This document shows positions 36,001 through 47,801 of a stretch of 64,000 nt of DNA, piece by piece. The notes below the pieces were generated by a model. The model was not told where the DNA came from. It was given only the letters and a program-made list of their open reading frames with translations, and made no database searches. Made by a program: the position numbers and the translations under genes. The stretch spans positions 558,001-622,000 of the forward strand of contig MU119208.1 of NCBI GenBank assembly GCA_014904845.1, given 5' to 3'. Source of the stretch: Acephala macrosclerotiorum (lineage: Eukaryota; Ascomycota; Leotiomycetes; Helotiales; Mollisiaceae). Each line of letters opens with the position of its first letter. The stretch's first letter is position 1.

Positions 36001-37025
36001 TTTACGCATATGTCCATGCTTATGCCGGGTGGTGGCTTCCAACTCAAGATCAGTGATTCGATCGAGTATGCCAAGAAACCTGGAAAGATGCAACTTATCA
36101 AGGTTGTAAAGGACTCAACGATGAGAGATGACTTCTATAAGAGTCAAACAATTCATACACAACAAGGCGAACCACCAAGTTCCGTATCACGACCTCTGCC
36201 AAAGAGCAAACCAATTCCGCCAAAGCCATTCACCAAGGGTAGACTCATCAGACCTGGTGGACCTGGCGGCCGACCTTCCAGAATGACCACAAGCAACAGG
36301 AACACAAAACCTGTATCTAATGGCTTCAGTTCATCAACTCCTGCTCAGACCCGAAACGTACCACCTCAACCTCAACCAGCAGCAGCTATTCCTTCACATA
36401 CTCGCAATACTCCTTCTCACTCGTCTGGGAGAGCTGTCCCGCCACCACCTCCCCCAGCACCTCCAGCCGCTAAACAAGAACCTCAGTACCGTGTTCTTTA
36501 CGAATTCAATGGACAAAGTGCAAACGAGATTACTCTTGCAAAGGATGAACTCGTCAGCATCGTCCAGAAGGAGAACAATGGTATGTTTTACATTCTCCTT
36601 TCATCAATGAAAATTGCTAACAAGAATTTTCAGGGTGGTGGCTAGCCAAGAAACCAAACGGCACGCAAGGCTGGGCTCCATCTGCATACCTAAAGGAAGA
36701 AGCACCTCCACCACCACCCGCTGCTCCTGCTATCCGCCCAACTCCACCTCCACCTCCACCAGCAGCCGCTAAAGCCAACGGCCATGGCCCTGTTGTCCGA
36801 AACAAGCCCACCCCTCCGGCTCCTCCCGCGAAGAGACCAGCAGCTGGTGGCAGGAAGCCAGCTCATCCTCCTGCACCACGTGATTCAGGAATGAGCGTCG
36901 CCACAAACGGCAGCGACAACAGCGGACGCAGCACACCGAACAATTTTGCCGGCGGTCTAGCAGAGGCATTGAAGGCGAGACAGAGCGCCATGTCTCGAGG
37001 AAGAGACGAGGAAGAGGATTGGTAG
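33056..37025 (+). CDS. myoA: class I myosin (MyoA / Myo5)
   Basis: Six phase-checked exons (33056-33058, 33122-33334, 33411-33456, 33506-33561, 33610-36580, 36634-37025) give 1226 aa. This single-headed actin motor works at endocytic patches and the hyphal tip. The motor head has the P-loop GESGAGKT (135-142), switch-region [12 protein letters not shown] and [18 protein letters not shown] repeats follow near 722-760 ([25 protein letters not shown]), then the TH1 lipid-binding tail, a Pro-rich TH2 region, an SH3 domain (from about 1065, [10 protein letters not shown]; split by the last intron), another Pro-rich stretch and the acidic EEDW end that binds Arp2/3. The first coding exon holds only the ATG, joined to GISRRPKG, matching the MGxSRRP start of fungal homologues. 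Confidence 0.96.
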
Positions 37026-38343
37026 ATTGACTTGAGGACGTTTTAGTTTATTCCGGAAATACTTCTTTGACAGTGCCAAATTCGAGGTTTGAGGTTTGAG
37101 GTTTGAGGCTTGGAACAGGGTTTTATATGAACGAAAGCGATGATGCATAGATAAGCTGTTTATGATGCTGTTTGAATGTGAAATAGGGAAGGGAGGTGCA
37201 TGGTTTTTTCATGAATGCAGGCAAATTGCGGTTTCTAAGAGTGGTCTCTCGGCGAGGGACATTTGTAGGTGATGAAAGAGACGAAGTAGATAGAATTTGA
37301 ATTGATGGCTTATGATATATATTCTGCATTTTTCAAAGTCTGGTCCTGCTGGAGGGTGTACAAAGAGATCTTTGGGGAGGTGAGCCTCTTGAGACGTTTC
37401 GAGAGGAAGAGCTTATGTGACGACTTACAGCTTACGATTCTCACGTGAGTCTAAATGAGTCCGAGAAACTTAGACTGCTCATTTGGGAGGTATATAATGA
37501 GCTCCTGAGCTTGAGACCCATCGTTCCAAACACAACTCCCGCGGCGACAACAAGATCATCTCAAGGGAGGAATGGGAGGACCCCGATCTCCAAGCGTTAT
37601 TTCGTGACTCTCGAAGCTTCTCGGTACCTTGTATCATGAGTCAACAAAGAGAATTCCATAAGGTTCTTCGTGCATGATGGCAATGCGAGTGTTTTCGACA
37701 ATTCTTACTGTCAACAGTTCAAAAAAATAGAAAGGATGAGAAATTTCCCTTACATCTCAAAGGGCAATCCTGTTTTTATCTAGACCTGCGATCGAATCTT
37801 ATGACCCAAAAGACTTGATAACAGATTACCCGCGATTGTCCCAATCTCATCGATTCATGATTCATCGTCCTACGCATAGGAGAATAAGACCTTGCACCAC
37901 GAGGCCTTGTGACTTAGTAGGCGTACCGATCTTAGAGCGAGATTTTTTTTGAGTTCCTGTAATCCTTTGACCACAATTTGGGGGTTTGATCAAACAATCT
38001 TCCCAATAGAATTTTCGGGTCTACCTCAACTTAGGTTTGGACAGCAAAGGAAGACGTCCAGACCAATATTCCAGCAACATTCCCTTCGAAAACAAAAGTA
38101 GTAAATGGCTGAACATCAAATCAAATTCTCTGTAAAAGCATGATTGAAAATCTGGAAGAATGTCTAGGTATTGAGAAACCTCTATACAGAGAGGCGATGC
38201 TATTGCAGCAGCTACAGACCTAAGAACCGGCCCTACACAAAGGAGACGACCCTATGCACCTGTAAAATAATGCCATGTATGCAGCAATGCAACGTAACGT
38301 GACAGTTGCAACCCATTATAACCCCCAAGAAAAACAGAACAAT
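37026..38343. other. intergenic region between convergent genes
   Basis: No gene is seen. A heptamer GAGGTTT repeats in tandem at 37084-37108, within the myosin 3' flank. The rest is likely 3' UTR and spacer. Confidence 0.5.
37084..37108. repeat. tandem GAGGTTT heptamer
   Basis: Three perfect copies and a diverged fourth copy just after the myosin stop codon, probably in its 3' UTR. Confidence 0.85.
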
Positions 38344-39465
38344 CTAGTTACGATCCAATCTTCTCCTCAAATTCCTTGTCCGCCTCATCAGCTTCTTGTA
38401 CTTATGCTTCTTCATCTTCAATTTCCGCTGTCTCTTCACAGAGATGGCTAGCATATCATTCTCCTCTCTTCGCTGGTCTCGGTACCGCTCTTGGCGGATG
38501 TGCATTCGTTCGAGGAATTTGGTGGGCCCTGCTCGAGGAGCTTCTTCGACTAAGGGAGAGGAGTGGGCGATGTATGATACCTCGCCATTCGCATCTGTGG
38601 TTTCCTCAACCGTGAGGACGGCTGTATAGGTCCTGTGGTGAGGTTCCAGCGCTTCTACAGCTTCAGCGCCCGCTGCTAACGATTCGGCAGTGTTCATAGG
38701 TTCTGGAGGTGGAGGTGGGTTGAAAGGCTTGTATCTGCTTTCGCTGGATAGGAGTTGCTTGGAGAAGTTGACAGCCTCTTCGGGTAATCCGTCGAGATGT
38801 TGAACTTCTGCGTTTCGGTAGGAGTGTTCGGTGATGGCAGCCCTTAACTCGTCCGTTTCCTCGTTCCAGGGCTGTTGCTGTGCGCCTCCTATCTTTCCTG
38901 TTATCGAATCAAGCTTTTTCACCGTACTCGATAGTGTCGAGATGACTTCTGAGGATTTGTTCACTCGCGTTCGAGGTGTGAAGATTGCGGCAAAAGCCTC
39001 GTTTGTTACTGCTCTGGGAAAGCTGTTGGTGAGAGCGATAGGTCGGTGGAGAGAAAAGAAGGCGGATGCATAGATTTCTGCACAAAGAAGCTTGTCAGTC
39101 GCAGTTAACTACACAGGTGCAATTTTGGAGCCAGAAATGGCCACGGGTTCAGAGCTTCCCTAGATAAACGTACGCATCTCTGGTATGTGTTGAGTGCTGG
39201 GCACGCTGGGCAGGTGCAACAAAGCAGCATCTCTACCCTTTACGGTGGCATTGGCCGCAACTTCCCTCGCCTTTTTCTTGCTCACCCTCGCTGCTGGTGG
39301 GCCTTCTGACCCATCTGCCGGACTAGAGGGTTTCGAGGAGGAAAGTCGTCGTTGGTGAGAGCGGTATGAGACTGTTGCGGCTCGGGGAGCGGCGCACGAG
39401 AGGCAGGGAGCAATCGGTGCTGAGGGTGTTGTCGAAGCCACCCGGCGGACTGAGGATGAGAACAT
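38344..39465 (-). CDS. cox24: mitochondrial small-subunit ribosomal protein mS38 / Cox24
   Basis: Two phase-checked exons (39465-39174, 39077-38344) give 341 aa. The family (Cox24/Qri5 in yeast, AURKAIP1 in animals) is a mitoribosome small-subunit protein, also implicated in COX1 mRNA processing. The N-terminus is a mitochondrial presequence (MFSSSVRRVASTTPS). The diagnostic part is the very basic C-terminus, KRQRKLKMKKHKYKKLMRR followed by TRNLRRRLDRN, which ends the protein as in homologues. A short motif LPSVPSTQHI sits just before the intron. An upstream in-frame start at 39600 would add 45 residues; 39465 was preferred because it puts the presequence at the N-terminus. Confidence 0.88.
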
Positions 39466-39835
39466 GCCTTGCCCAGGGTGTGTAGAAGCCTTGGGTAGCA
39501 GGAGGGAGGAGGTGATCAAGGAAGAGTAGAGGCTGTTGAGTTCCTTGATTGCGAATGAGGAAGAGTTCGCGCGAAGATAGCCGCCGCACACGCCACCCAA
39601 AATGGATCACGTGAAAACCACAAACATCTCAAATATAGTTTGCTTCGTAATGGGGATTTACTGTGTGGTCAAAGTTTTGGGAGATGGGTTGTTTGCTATG
39701 GTATAATGTGTGTTATGTTGTGATTAACAGTTAGCCCGAATGTCCATGATCTCCAAAACATCCTCCTGCAACCAAATTTCTCCACTAAGCTGAGATTTAT
39801 TACAAACATCCACAATACTATAATTTGGTCTCGAC

Positions 39836-40826
39836 CTAACATTGCATTGGTGCAGGTCCGGGGATCGTGTATGGTTTAAGGTTATTATTTGGGATAGTGC
39901 CGTTGTAAATGTTGAGCAGAATTCCTCTGCTTGTTGTCGGCATGAATATCTCTGGAAGGAAAACGTAACTTACGGATCACTAGCCGTATAAGCTCCAGGA
40001 AACTTCACGGTTGCGTTGCCAACCTTCGTGCCTGAACCAGTAATCTGTACATTGGAGCATCTTTGTATGTCAGTATAGAATCCTCGAAATCGTTGTCGAA
40101 GTGTTCACGAGAAATAGAACTGCGCTCCCCCGGTTGCATAAGCTGAGTGGAGAGCAATAAGCTCGACCTGCATGAGGTATTGTCCCGCTGCAACACATGA
40201 CGGCATTGTAAAGGACCACCATCCATTGCCAGCAATCATCGTGTCGACGCCCCATTTTCCAGTGGTAGTATCGAAACCTTCTTCAGTAGTAACCTTGAAC
40301 CAATTCAAGCCGGTCCAGGAAGCAGTGCCTGCATTGCCTACCTAGAAGGGGTCAGCTCTACGTAGTCGAATTGAAGGTTTCACGACTTGACAATGTCCCA
40401 GGAAAGGGAAAATCAGGTCTTCATTTGCCTTTGCAAGGTAGACCATAACTGGGCCCGTGTGACTTGCAGTGATTGGATTGTCTGGGTCGCCTGCCATCTG
40501 AGGTCCTCCGATTACGTTAAGAGCACATTATTGCACCGTCCTTTGCAAACCGTGGGTAAGCTATATCTTACATGTTGAAACCAAGCTCCAACCTTAGCTC
40601 TAGCGGGTATGGTGACAACTGCAGTTGATACAGGAGTTTTGAGACCCGTGTTGCAGGCGATATCTGGAGAGGAGACGTCCTTAACCGGATTGTTCACAGC
40701 GGGAGCCCGAACGCCCACAAGAGAGTCTTGATCTGCACCGTTGACCTTGATGTGTTGGAAGATGCAGTGGCCGTTGACAGTCAAAGCAGCGAACGCAGCG
40801 AGAGCGAGTACAATAGAAGCCCCCAT
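39836..40826 (-). CDS. AA9 lytic polysaccharide monooxygenase
   Basis: Five phase-checked exons (40826-40572, 40497-40387, 40341-40109, 40060-39974, 39926-39836) give 258 aa. This secreted copper enzyme cleaves cellulose or hemicellulose oxidatively. The signal peptide ([19 protein letters not shown]) ends right before His20, which becomes the N-terminal His of the copper brace. The second His is His98 in ITASHTGPV. The axial Tyr is Tyr198 in GGAQFYFSC, with Gln196 nearby. There is no carbohydrate-binding module: the protein stops after IPGPAPMQC. Intron 1 is odd. The family motif VIGGPQ lies in frame just before the only usable acceptor, so the mature mRNA should lose it. Intron 3 uses an AAG acceptor. 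The best case for function is that all active-site residues remain. Confidence 0.9.
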
Positions 40827-40839
40827 TATGAATGTCCTT

Positions 40840-40857
40840 AAAAAAAAAAAAAAAAAA
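40840..40857. repeat. poly(A)18 tract (poly-T in the LPMO leader)
   Basis: Eighteen A on the plus strand, lying 14 nt upstream of the LPMO start on its own strand as a poly-T run. Confidence 0.9.
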
Positions 40858-42051
40858 GGAAGATTATAAGTCTCAGAATATCAGACCTCTGACGATTATC
40901 TCGAAGCAGTAAAGAATTCGAAGACTGTGGGAAAGCTTGTCGAGTGGCTTGAGATGGCCTTTATGGACATCTACATCCTTGATCATTATAATGACAAACT
41001 CACTGAACATCAAGGATCGATAAATGGAAAAGGTGAAATGCTGCATTTCTATGGTTTCGTTTTATCTGCCGTACCATGGGTTATCGACGAATCTTCTCGG
41101 CTACATGAAACTAGACGAGATAAGTTTGAGACACTCCCAAGAGCTGACCTTTTGTAAATGTCACTTGATAAATCTCCAAGCAGCGCAGCGGGCCGCAAAC
41201 CGACGCCAGGTAAATTGTTGTCAATGAGGATCGCGACTCCGCTAATATTGGGTTTGGTTTTCTGAAGTAGCTAAACACATACGGCAACAAAGTACCGGCG
41301 TATTTCAGCTCTGAGACACATGCCTGTGAAGCGGAGTAACATATGAGCGTAAGACATCATGATCGCTTGATCAGTCGTCGTTCGAGAAGTTTAAGTGTTC
41401 AAGATAAATATCGAGGACGAAGAGAAGGAAGAAACTACACAGCGTTAACGTTACAATTTCCTTTTTCTCTAGCTCGAAAGCTTCTCAACATTCTCTCCTC
41501 CCATTTCCTTTCTCTTCTATTCTTTTTGGAAAAATATCGAAACGGAGGCAGCAGTTCCTCGACAATTATTGCGGCCAAAACCTTCCGATAGTTAGGCTCA
41601 CCACTCGTCACGTTCTGATCTCTTGCATGGTCCTACCCCAAAAAATCTCCAGACCGTACAAACCCAAGCCGGGTTGCCTTTTAGACGCTTGGAATACCAG
41701 GACTTACGAAGAACTTCTTCTAGCGACACGAATCTGGAATTCGTTGATCGAGGAGAACGAAATCGCCTCGCAGATGGCCTGTCTGCTTGCGCTACTGCGA
41801 CTGCCGGGGTTGAAGGCTGGACCTGCGGTGTGGATAACTTTGGGGTCTGAAAATGCTTCATATTGTGCGATTGATTGGACGTGGTATTGCCTTGCGTTGG
41901 CAGCCTGCAAGCGAGGCTATGCAAGCGCGAGCCTCGTAAACTCTGCGCCTCGGATTTCCGACGACGTTGGGTTGCCTGCGACTCTGGAATTGCCCTGAAG
42001 CTGTGTTATGTTTTGTTCTTCTCTCATATTCTTGGACTCAAATACATCGGT
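40858..42051. other. intergenic region, possible small ORF
   Basis: It holds the LPMO promoter and the leader of the ankyrin gene. A 123-codon frame at 41627-41998 (+) has some Leu/Ala-rich character but no recognised domain; I do not call it a gene. Confidence 0.45.
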
Positions 42052-44590
42052 ATGGACGGATTATCCAGTGCAGCTAGTATAATTGCTGTCGTTCAAATAG
42101 CTGTTCAGATTGGACAGGGCATAAGCAAAATGTACGTCCGCCTCGCGACGCCTTGAAACTTGTATTTGCTTATATTGCTTTAGTCAATCGCTGTTACATT
42201 CAATAAATGACGCGCCTAGAGAGATTCGATCAGTCATTCAAGAACTAGAATTCTTTGACTCGATACTCAAGCAGATAAGGCGTAATGAAGAAATGTTCGG
42301 ATCTAAGAATGAGACCTACCTGGCTCTATCAAGATGCGATACATCGCTGAGAGCTGTTCTCGGGATTGTCGAATCTCTGGTACCTAGCTTTGCTTCGAGC
42401 AGTCGAATAAAACGGAAATGGGCAGCGATCGACGCGGTGCGGAAGAATGAAAAGATTGCTAGTTTCAAAGCGAAACTCCAGGAAGCGAAGCTTGACCTGT
42501 TGATAGCGCAGCAGACTTCAGCCGCGTAAGGTTACAGACTTGCTAGAAGATATTTATACTGACTCGGCACCTAGGCATGCGCAATATCTTAGCCACAAGA
42601 GCCACCAGGATTCTCTTACGACGTTGAATCAAGGGCTTGCCGATCTTTGCGAAAGGTTGGCATACTCAAGCAATACAGTCACGCCTTTGAGCGAACATGA
42701 TAGAAGTATCCCTGTTGAAGTCTCAACCGAGATCCACCAAGCGACTTCGTTCTGGGGAGCTGAAAGCGTTCAATCTGGGCTCGAGGCACAGCTCACGCAT
42801 GTTGTCCAGAACACATTTACAAATGTGCTGCAAGAACAAAAGAAAAACCATGGGGTAGCATCAGCCACTTCAGACATATGTCTCATACCCGGCGCTCGCT
42901 TGGTCGGAAAGCGTTCTGGTCGTCGAGTGCTCCACAGCTCTTCCAAGGTGACTCGAACAATGTTGGGCGAGATGCATTGCACAGTCACGACATATCAAAT
43001 TGGAGAATCTTTGCGGACAAAATATGACCCTAAACAATCTGACACAAAGGAAGATCTGGAAATTGAGACAAATTTCAGCCTGGTGCCTTCTTGGTGGGTC
43101 GTCAAGTTTGGGATGGCGAGAGTATTTAAATTCGATATTATGCAGTTGAGCAGTCAAGGATGGCAAGCTAAGATGGCAACTTTCAACGTAAGTAAATACC
43201 CTCTGAGCAGATTTCATGAGGATAAGCAGGCGACTAAATGTCGATCTCCAGCTTGTTCCTTCAAATTCGCCAATCTTTGGTTTCTGCCGGGACGGCAATC
43301 TGGATGCTGTGAGATCGCTCATAAAGCATGGCCATGCGTCAGCTAGAGACATTACTTCCGAGGGATTCACCCCGCTCCATGTAGGTCGGAAATTCATGTC
43401 TCAATGTTCTCTATTAACTATGATAGGCAGCCGCAAGCAGTTGCGAGGCAGATATTTGTGCCTTACTTCTTCGAGAAGGGGCCGATCCTGGTGTGCGGGA
43501 GCATAGTTCTTTCAAGCTGTAGATCGGCCAAACTTCTGCCACAGATGACCTTCGCTGATCTTTGCGATACAGGACACCTTTTGAATTCGCCTGCCTTCCA
43601 GGCGATATCCAAGACGAGGGCCATAGCATCGTGCACAGACGTATATCCGGCCAGAACTTGGAACAAACTATTCGAGCATTTCTGAAATTAGACGACACCT
43701 TCGACGAAGCCTTTCGGGAAAATATAATCCAAAATCTGATATCCTGTGAAGGTAGGGGGCTCTTTGTCAATTTGAGCACAAAGACCCCCGGAATGTGGCT
43801 GCTCTACGAGGTCATGCCCACCATAAATCCATACATAATCGACAATCGATTCTGGCAACTATGTTTGAAGTCTACCCTGCATTCCAAGTGGGGTCATTCT
43901 ACCACTGAGGCTCTCATGTCACATTGCGACCAAGATATGATACAAACGGCCTTCTTTTCCTGGATTCAGAGTATGAAGACCCATCATACAGGTGGGGATG
44001 GAGATCAATGGTCCATCCGGGACTTCAATCTCTTGAGGGAGAGGTCGGGAGGGCTGCATTTTGTTCACCGCGATATATATTCAAGAAACGGTGAGACATC
44101 ACTGGTGTTCAAGGCTATGCAGTACTCTTGGTCTTTCACTATCTTCCGAGTTGTTCTGGATCGAGCAGGAATTGACAGACGACAATTCATCGAAGATCAG
44201 ATATCCGCCTTTGATGATGGCTGGACATTTGAGCGTCTTTCAAGGGCTTTCGACGAGCCCTCGCAAACGGTTGCCAGGCGTACTTCGTTTGAATGTGATC
44301 TCTGCAGAGCACCTGTTGGTAATCCAGATGATTGCGAGGTTCCATGGCGAAGACGTCTTAAGATGATTAAAGCAGGGCTCGATCCGGATAGTCCTTTGGA
44401 TGAGGACGAGCTGCGGGATCAGGAGGAGTGGGATAGGTATATGGTTCTTTGGAAGGCTGATATATGCTCGAAATGTCATTCTAGGGGGCTGAAAGCAAAG
44501 GCACCAAGGTGGCATGGTAGCAATACCGATGATGAGAGCGGCGATGAGAGCGACGACGAGACCGATGAAGATAGCCATGAGGATGATTAG
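42052..44590 (+). CDS. NLR-type N-terminal domain + ankyrin protein, no NACHT
   Basis: Six phase-checked exons (42052-42131, 42184-42525, 42575-43187, 43252-43380, 43427-43518, 43573-44590) give 757 aa. The N-terminus (MDGLSSAASIIAVVQIAVQ) is of the helical type found at the start of fungal STAND/NLR and ankyrin proteins linked to heterokaryon incompatibility. A coiled, Lys/Glu-rich helical region follows (to about 190), then a unique segment. About two ankyrin-like repeats come next (SPIFGFCRDGNLDAVRSLIK; GFTPLHAAASSCEADICALL), reconstructed across two introns. The C-terminal ~300 residues are unassigned and contain two CXXC pairs (CDLCRAPVG, CSKCHSRG) and a highly acidic tail ending DEDSHEDD. 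There is no P-loop or NACHT/NB-ARC. A signalling or scaffold role is inferred only from domain type. Confidence 0.72.
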
Positions 44591-47500
44591 GAGGCATGGC
44601 GGACATCTCAAGGGGAAACCACAAACAATGGACGAGCGAGAGAATCGATCTTTCTCTTGTATCGACTACCTTTCCTTTACTACCTGCTTCGCCTCTTCGA
44701 GGAATCCCCAACCTGGTCACTCATGCTGATCACCCTCGACTCGGCGGAAAAGATGTCAAGATTCGTCCTTGCCAACAAGTATCACTCCCGTCCAAGTCGA
44801 AGCTGCCTCGCAATAAATGTCAGCAATAGGGTTCTCTGACCGAACTGAAGACCATCTTCGTTGATGCCTAAGTATAGACTAAGTACAAATGCACTCTCAA
44901 GACCAAAATCAAGACCAAAAGATAGGATTTTGTCACTGAGCGCCTCCCAGCCCATCTTTCTTAGCCAAAGCAACTTATCATTGACATTTCCTCAGCAAAT
45001 TCTTCATTTGGCATTGTCTTGCAATATATCCTCTTATACGATTCAACTCGATTTCTCGTGTTTGTCGCTGCAGGTCTTCGCACCAAAGGTAGGCTGACAC
45101 GTTTGAGGCATGATTCTAAGTTGAATCTCTTCTGTTTTTATGTTGCACCTCAATCTTCGGGTAACCTGTGGTGGCCATTCCTTGCTTGTTGGCCCTTGTT
45201 CCCACGATCATCTTGTTTCCTGTTATCAAGCAGTTTCTGATAGAGGATAAACCTGTTCATCTGACGCTTCTCAGACGAATGGCTAGTCTGAGCTTTATTC
45301 GTCCCTAGTCTCAAATGACAGGGGCCAGAACCTTGACAGCAAAGCCTGGACCCGGACGAAGAGTTGCTAGCCTCCTGTCATTCATTATTCTACGCGCAAA
45401 TTGTTGTTTTCAAAGGAGTTCTAATACTGGGAACTATACCGGAGTTTGGGAAGCCTTGGTCTAAGTTTCTCAAGTCCGGGGCTAAGAGGTTGGACCAGTT
45501 GACGAAGGCGTTTGAATTTAAGGGTTCAGCTTTTAAGGAGGAAGTATTTATACAATGACCCTCTCTGCCTGAACGTTTCTAAGGACTTCACTATCAAAAG
45601 AGATGGAAGACCAGGCTGTAGCCTTGCACAACTTGAGAAATTAATGCATGACTGAGTCAATCCTAGCTTTGTACTTCAATCTCTAGACTTCTTGCCCGTT
45701 ACTCAGACATCTCGCAGCGTATAAGGCAGACTAACCTGGCTTTGACTTGAGGCAGACGGAATACTGCTGAGAGAGATCAACGCCATATTCGGAGATTTTG
45801 AAAGTTTCAAGAAAGGTGGGTAGCTTCTGAGGGGACTTAAGGGCACAATTCTTAGCTCTGTTCTTTGACTTTGCCAAGCATCTTCTTTTATTATAGCAAG
45901 CTACAGCTGCTAGTGACTTCACTGTCACTTTCGACTTGCCTTCAAGTACCAATGTGTTTTCAGACGAAACATAACATTGAGGAGACGGAAAGAGCCAGGT
46001 CTCGTCTTACCAGATCCGTCTGGTTCTTCCCTTTCAGTGGGGTCTTTCTGCTGCCAACTTTGTTTCCGCGATCGCATGTATCTCCTAAACGATGCTCTTT
46101 GCAAGGTCATTTCTGCGTATAGCAGCCGGTTGCCCACACATAAGAACTTTATCAATCGCTCGTAAACATAGCATTCTTCGGGCTTGTGACTGCGAATACG
46201 ACTGCGACAGTGATCTAGCGCTCTTCTTGTCCATTTTGGATAATGCAATGGGAGCCTGTTCATGGCTTACTTTGAAGCCGCTTTATACTTTTTTACTTTT
46301 TAGATCCTCATCCGCGGTGCCTGAATTCGAGTCACACAAGTCTTTCTGACTTATATCAAGTGAATTGAAAGTTAAACACTTCTGACTACGGCTTAGCCAC
46401 TATAAAAGAAAGGACAATTGGCTTACCAACAAGCATCGATAGTGCATTTGCAAAGCACCCTTTCATGGGCTTTGTCATGGCTTTGATTATGATTGCATAC
46501 TTGGGAAAGGCTTGCTCTCTTCGTCGCCGGCGTGCCTAATATTGAAATATTGAATATTCCCTTCTCTATGCTCATGTCTGCTCCCTGCATCCTGAGATAG
46601 GTTTAATCGCTGTCAACTTTCCTTCTTTGATGTCAACTCTTTTCTTTACTTTCAAGTCTTTCCTTTGCCGTCAAGCTTTCAAACAATGCCGTTTCTTCAG
46701 AAGCTACCATTGTTCAGACAAACATCCACCTTTACCCTGAGGCTTGGCGTGAAGGTTTTAGCCATCATCATTTGCCTCCAAAAACATAAGAAACACAGTC
46801 AGAGATACAAGCAACTTCCCAACCACATAGAGGATGAAGAGCACCATCACTTCAACTTCCTAAAAATTTCACGAAAGCACAAAACAGCTCCCAATCACCC
46901 ATTCTCCCCAAATCCCAAACCCCAGAATTACAAACTCACCAACAAAATATCCCCTCTCTTCATTCCCCTACCCTTCCCCTTCGAAATCCAAAACCCAGTC
47001 GTCGACCACACCCCTCCATCCCTCATAATCGGCGTCTACATCGACCTCAATCCTGATCAGATCACTCGAACAAATTAGGCGTGACCTCCCGATTATGGGA
47101 CAGCGTGCCGATAGATACTATATCTCAGACCTTGTCGTATATCGCGGCTGAATTATACTTGACCTTGCTACCAGTACCGGCCCTGGAGAGGGACAGGGCG
47201 GCGAGTCGGGAGGTGCGGCGAGGAGATAGTGATTGCTGGTGCTTTGGATGGGTTGGATTGATTAGATTGGGAATGCGAGGTACGAGTATTGGGGATGGTG
47301 AGATTGACTGGGGGAATAGGGACTCGTTCTTAGCGGGGAAAGTGGTTGGGATATTGAGAGAATGGGACATTGAAGGTAATTGGGACGTCGAAAACGTTGG
47401 TACAACAAGAGTAATTTTCATTCATACTGCATGCACCTTTTAGCGGTTGACAAGAACAGTAACTATGCTATATCGCTCTTTCTTTCTTTCTTCCGATGCT

Positions 47501-47801
47501 ACGACGTCGACCTTGCCAGATATCCGGACAATATAAAATAATATAGGCCATGATAAATATGAATTCTCGACAACCTGCAATCGTGACTGCGGCATCTCAT
47601 GTCCCAAACAATGCCAGGACCGGACTCCAATCATAATCGCCGATCGCCGAAGAAGTATGACGGCCCCAGATATCAATACCCGTTTCCCAAGAACCCTGAT
47701 TCCAACCCCTGACCCTGGGGTGTGATTTGCTATCCGTAAACTCCGTGACAGAAACTCCACGCTGAATTACACAACACGATGCCAATAAAAGATTTAAAAC
47801 A
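44591..47801. other. gene-poor region
   Basis: I find no gene I can defend. Small frames exist, for example 45364-45558 (+, contains GTIPEFGKPWSKFLKSG), and 46665-47078 followed directly by 47081-47443 (+, Pro/Lys-rich), without known domains. They may be relics or chance. Confidence 0.4.

Noticed and set aside
46665..47443. Two adjacent plus-strand frames of 137 and 120 codons
   Set aside because: Pro/Lys/His-rich, then Gly/Arg-rich, no domain, and no intron joining them; not enough to call a gene.
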